NCBI GenBank assembly: GCA_016872775.1
Contig: VGZA01000010.1
Location: 50,829-114,828 of the forward strand
Length of the DNA stretch: 64,000 bases
Direction of reading: 5' to 3'
From: Planctomycetota bacterium
GTDB lineage: Bacteria > Planctomycetota > Planctomycetia > Pirellulales > Pirellulaceae
Positions 63,423 to 64,000 of this stretch are shown in pieces. The notes under the pieces were generated by a model that saw only the letters and a program-made list of their open reading frames with translations, was not told the origin of the DNA and searched no databases. The translations under genes and the position numbers were made by a program. Within the stretch, counting starts at the first letter, position 1, and each line of letters begins with the position of its first letter.

Positions 63423-64000
63423 TCAGCGCGATTTGCGTTTGTCTTCGCGCGGCTGCTCGTCGTTCTTTCGGCCGCCCCCGCTGCCCGGGTTATCACGCCG
63501 CGGTTCGGAACGCTCGGCAGCCGGACGTGAGCGCTCCATTCCCGGTGGTTCGGCTCGCCGCGACTCACTCCGCGGCGATTCGCCACGCGGAGTCTCCCTG
63601 CGGGGCGCGGTACCCCGCGGATTCTCTGTCCGCGGCGTTTCGCCGCGCGGGGAATCCGCGCGTGGGTTGTCGATACGAGGCAATGGGGTGCTCCGCGACT
63701 TGTCTGCACGGGGTGCACCTCCACGGGGCGCATCGCCACGGGGTGCTTCTGCTCGGGGTGCACCTCCACGGGGTGCATCGCCACGAGGCGCTTCTGCTCG
63801 GGGGGCACCTCCACGGGGTGCATCGCCACGGGGTGCTTCTGCTCGGGGTGCACCTCCACGGGGTGCATCGCCACGGGGTGCTTCTGCTCGGGGGGCACCT
63901 CCACGGGGTGCATCGCCACGGGGTGCATCTGCTCGGGGGGCACCTCCACGGGGCGCACCTGCACGGGGCGCATCTGCACGGGGCGCATCTGCACGGGGCG
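63423..64000 (-). CDS. C-terminal end of an APR-repeat protein (start outside window)
   Basis: The minus-strand frame ending at 63423 is open to the window edge and translates as many copies of APRGDAPRGGAPRAE followed by IDNPRADSPRGETPRTENPR and RRAEPPGMERSRPAAERSEP, then KNDEQPREDKRKSR. It is strongly basic and disordered, the kind of Arg/Gly/Pro tail found after DEAD-box RNA helicases or other RNA-binding proteins. No catalytic domain is in view, so the full function cannot be given. A competing 246-codon frame (63254-63994) gives an abnormal Met/His/Val composition and is taken as a shadow. Confidence 0.7.
   Translation of the reverse strand, partial: PRADAPRADAPRAGAPRGGAPRADAPRGDAPRGGAPRAEAPRGDAPRGGAPRAEAPRGDAPRGGAPRAEAPRGDAPRGGAPRAEAPRGDAPRGGAPRADKSRSTPLPRIDNPRADSPRGETPRTENPRGTAPRRETPRGESPRSESRRAEPPGMERSRPAAERSEPRRDNPGSGGGRKNDEQPREDKRKSR
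63737..63960. repeat. 45-bp tandem repeat, five copies, 15-bp sub-period
   Basis: The unit is about 45 bp (CACGGGGTGCTTCTGCTCGG then GGTGCACCTCCACGGGGTGC and ATCGC) and repeats with few changes, then decays to 15-bp units CACGGGGCGCATCTG at 63961-64000. It encodes the minus-strand APR repeats. Single-base differences (A for G, C for T) mark each copy. Confidence 0.85.

Noticed and set aside
63254..63994. A 246-codon minus-strand frame of MHPVEV-type repeats
   Set aside because: The other frame gives the APR repeats and continues smoothly into a normal-looking C-terminus; this one runs into unrelated pseudogene sequence.
63737..64000. Possible CRISPR array
   Set aside because: The repeats are directly contiguous with a 15-bp sub-period and no unique spacers. 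It is a coding tandem repeat.

Overview
This window looks like chromosomal DNA from a high-GC member of the Planctomycetota. The evidence is the set of protein families: three DUF1501 secreted proteins, a DUF1549/DUF1553 cytochrome (PSCyt/PSD1 type), a very large beta-propeller/HEAT-like protein with a C-terminal CxxCH haem site, a DUF1559 pilin-like protein with a zinc ribbon, a DUF1579 protein, an NHL propeller, many twin-arginine-like signal peptides, weak Shine-Dalgarno sites and TTG/GTG starts. A finer taxonomic placement cannot be read from the window.

Layout. (1) 1-3109: the 3' part of fumarase C, a TPR lipoprotein-like or secreted protein, and a diacylglycerol-kinase-family enzyme. 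(2) 3110-12019: a nitrate assimilation operon. It holds a fused four-[4Fe-4S]/DmsC-type membrane protein, a molybdopterin nitrate reductase, a NirB-NirD fusion nitrite reductase and an NNP-type nitrate/nitrite transporter. A sigma-54-like -24/-12 element lies in the leader. (3) 12139-17075: a secreted amidohydrolase, then about 2 kb of poorly coding, repeat-bearing, partly low-GC DNA with decayed genes, then a winged-helix AAA ATPase. (4) 17201-18376: a secreted thioredoxin-fold protein interrupted by one in-frame UGA (codon 88) in a Gly-Cys-Thr-UGA context, with a stem-loop just downstream. It is the best candidate here for an undescribed selenoprotein. (5) 24382-18384 (minus): a four-gene operon of two alpha/beta hydrolase proteins, a PQQ/WD-like propeller and a DUF1501 protein, with ATGA overlaps. 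(6) 24506-32704: a hypothetical protein, a histidine kinase and NtrC-type sigma-54 activator pair, a planctomycete J-like membrane protein, a sugar phosphate isomerase/epimerase and a U32 (RlhA-like) protein. (7) 37764-32806 (minus): NHL propeller, DUF1549/1553 cytochrome and DUF1501. (8) 38046-44773: DUF1579, a membrane coiled-coil protein, carbon starvation transporter CstA, thioredoxin reductase and an MFS transporter with a large loop. (9) 44774-49833: a decayed ActB-like molybdopterin-protein gene, a TolB-like propeller with DUF1501, a ThuA-like protein and a frameshifted MmcQ/YjbR gene. (10) 49834-58367: CotH-kinase-like protein, a small membrane protein, argB-argD-argF and a PVC-type cytochrome. 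(11) 58392-64000: a small hypothetical protein, a soluble histidine kinase with a repeat-derived tail, a two-haem propeller protein, a DUF1559 protein, remnants of a SNF2-type and a TIM-barrel isomerase gene, and the C-terminal end of a minus-strand protein made of a 45-bp tandem repeat.

The most coherent system is nitrogen: NNP uptake, then membrane-anchored reduction of nitrate, then nitrite to ammonium, with arginine synthesis further along. The iron-sulfur/DmsC fusion implies that quinol, rather than NADH or ferredoxin, feeds the assimilatory nitrate reductase. Short palindromic repeats at 3' gene ends, a MITE-like inverted repeat and several frameshifted genes show active genome decay between conserved operons. 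No tRNA, rRNA, CRISPR array or complete insertion sequence was seen.
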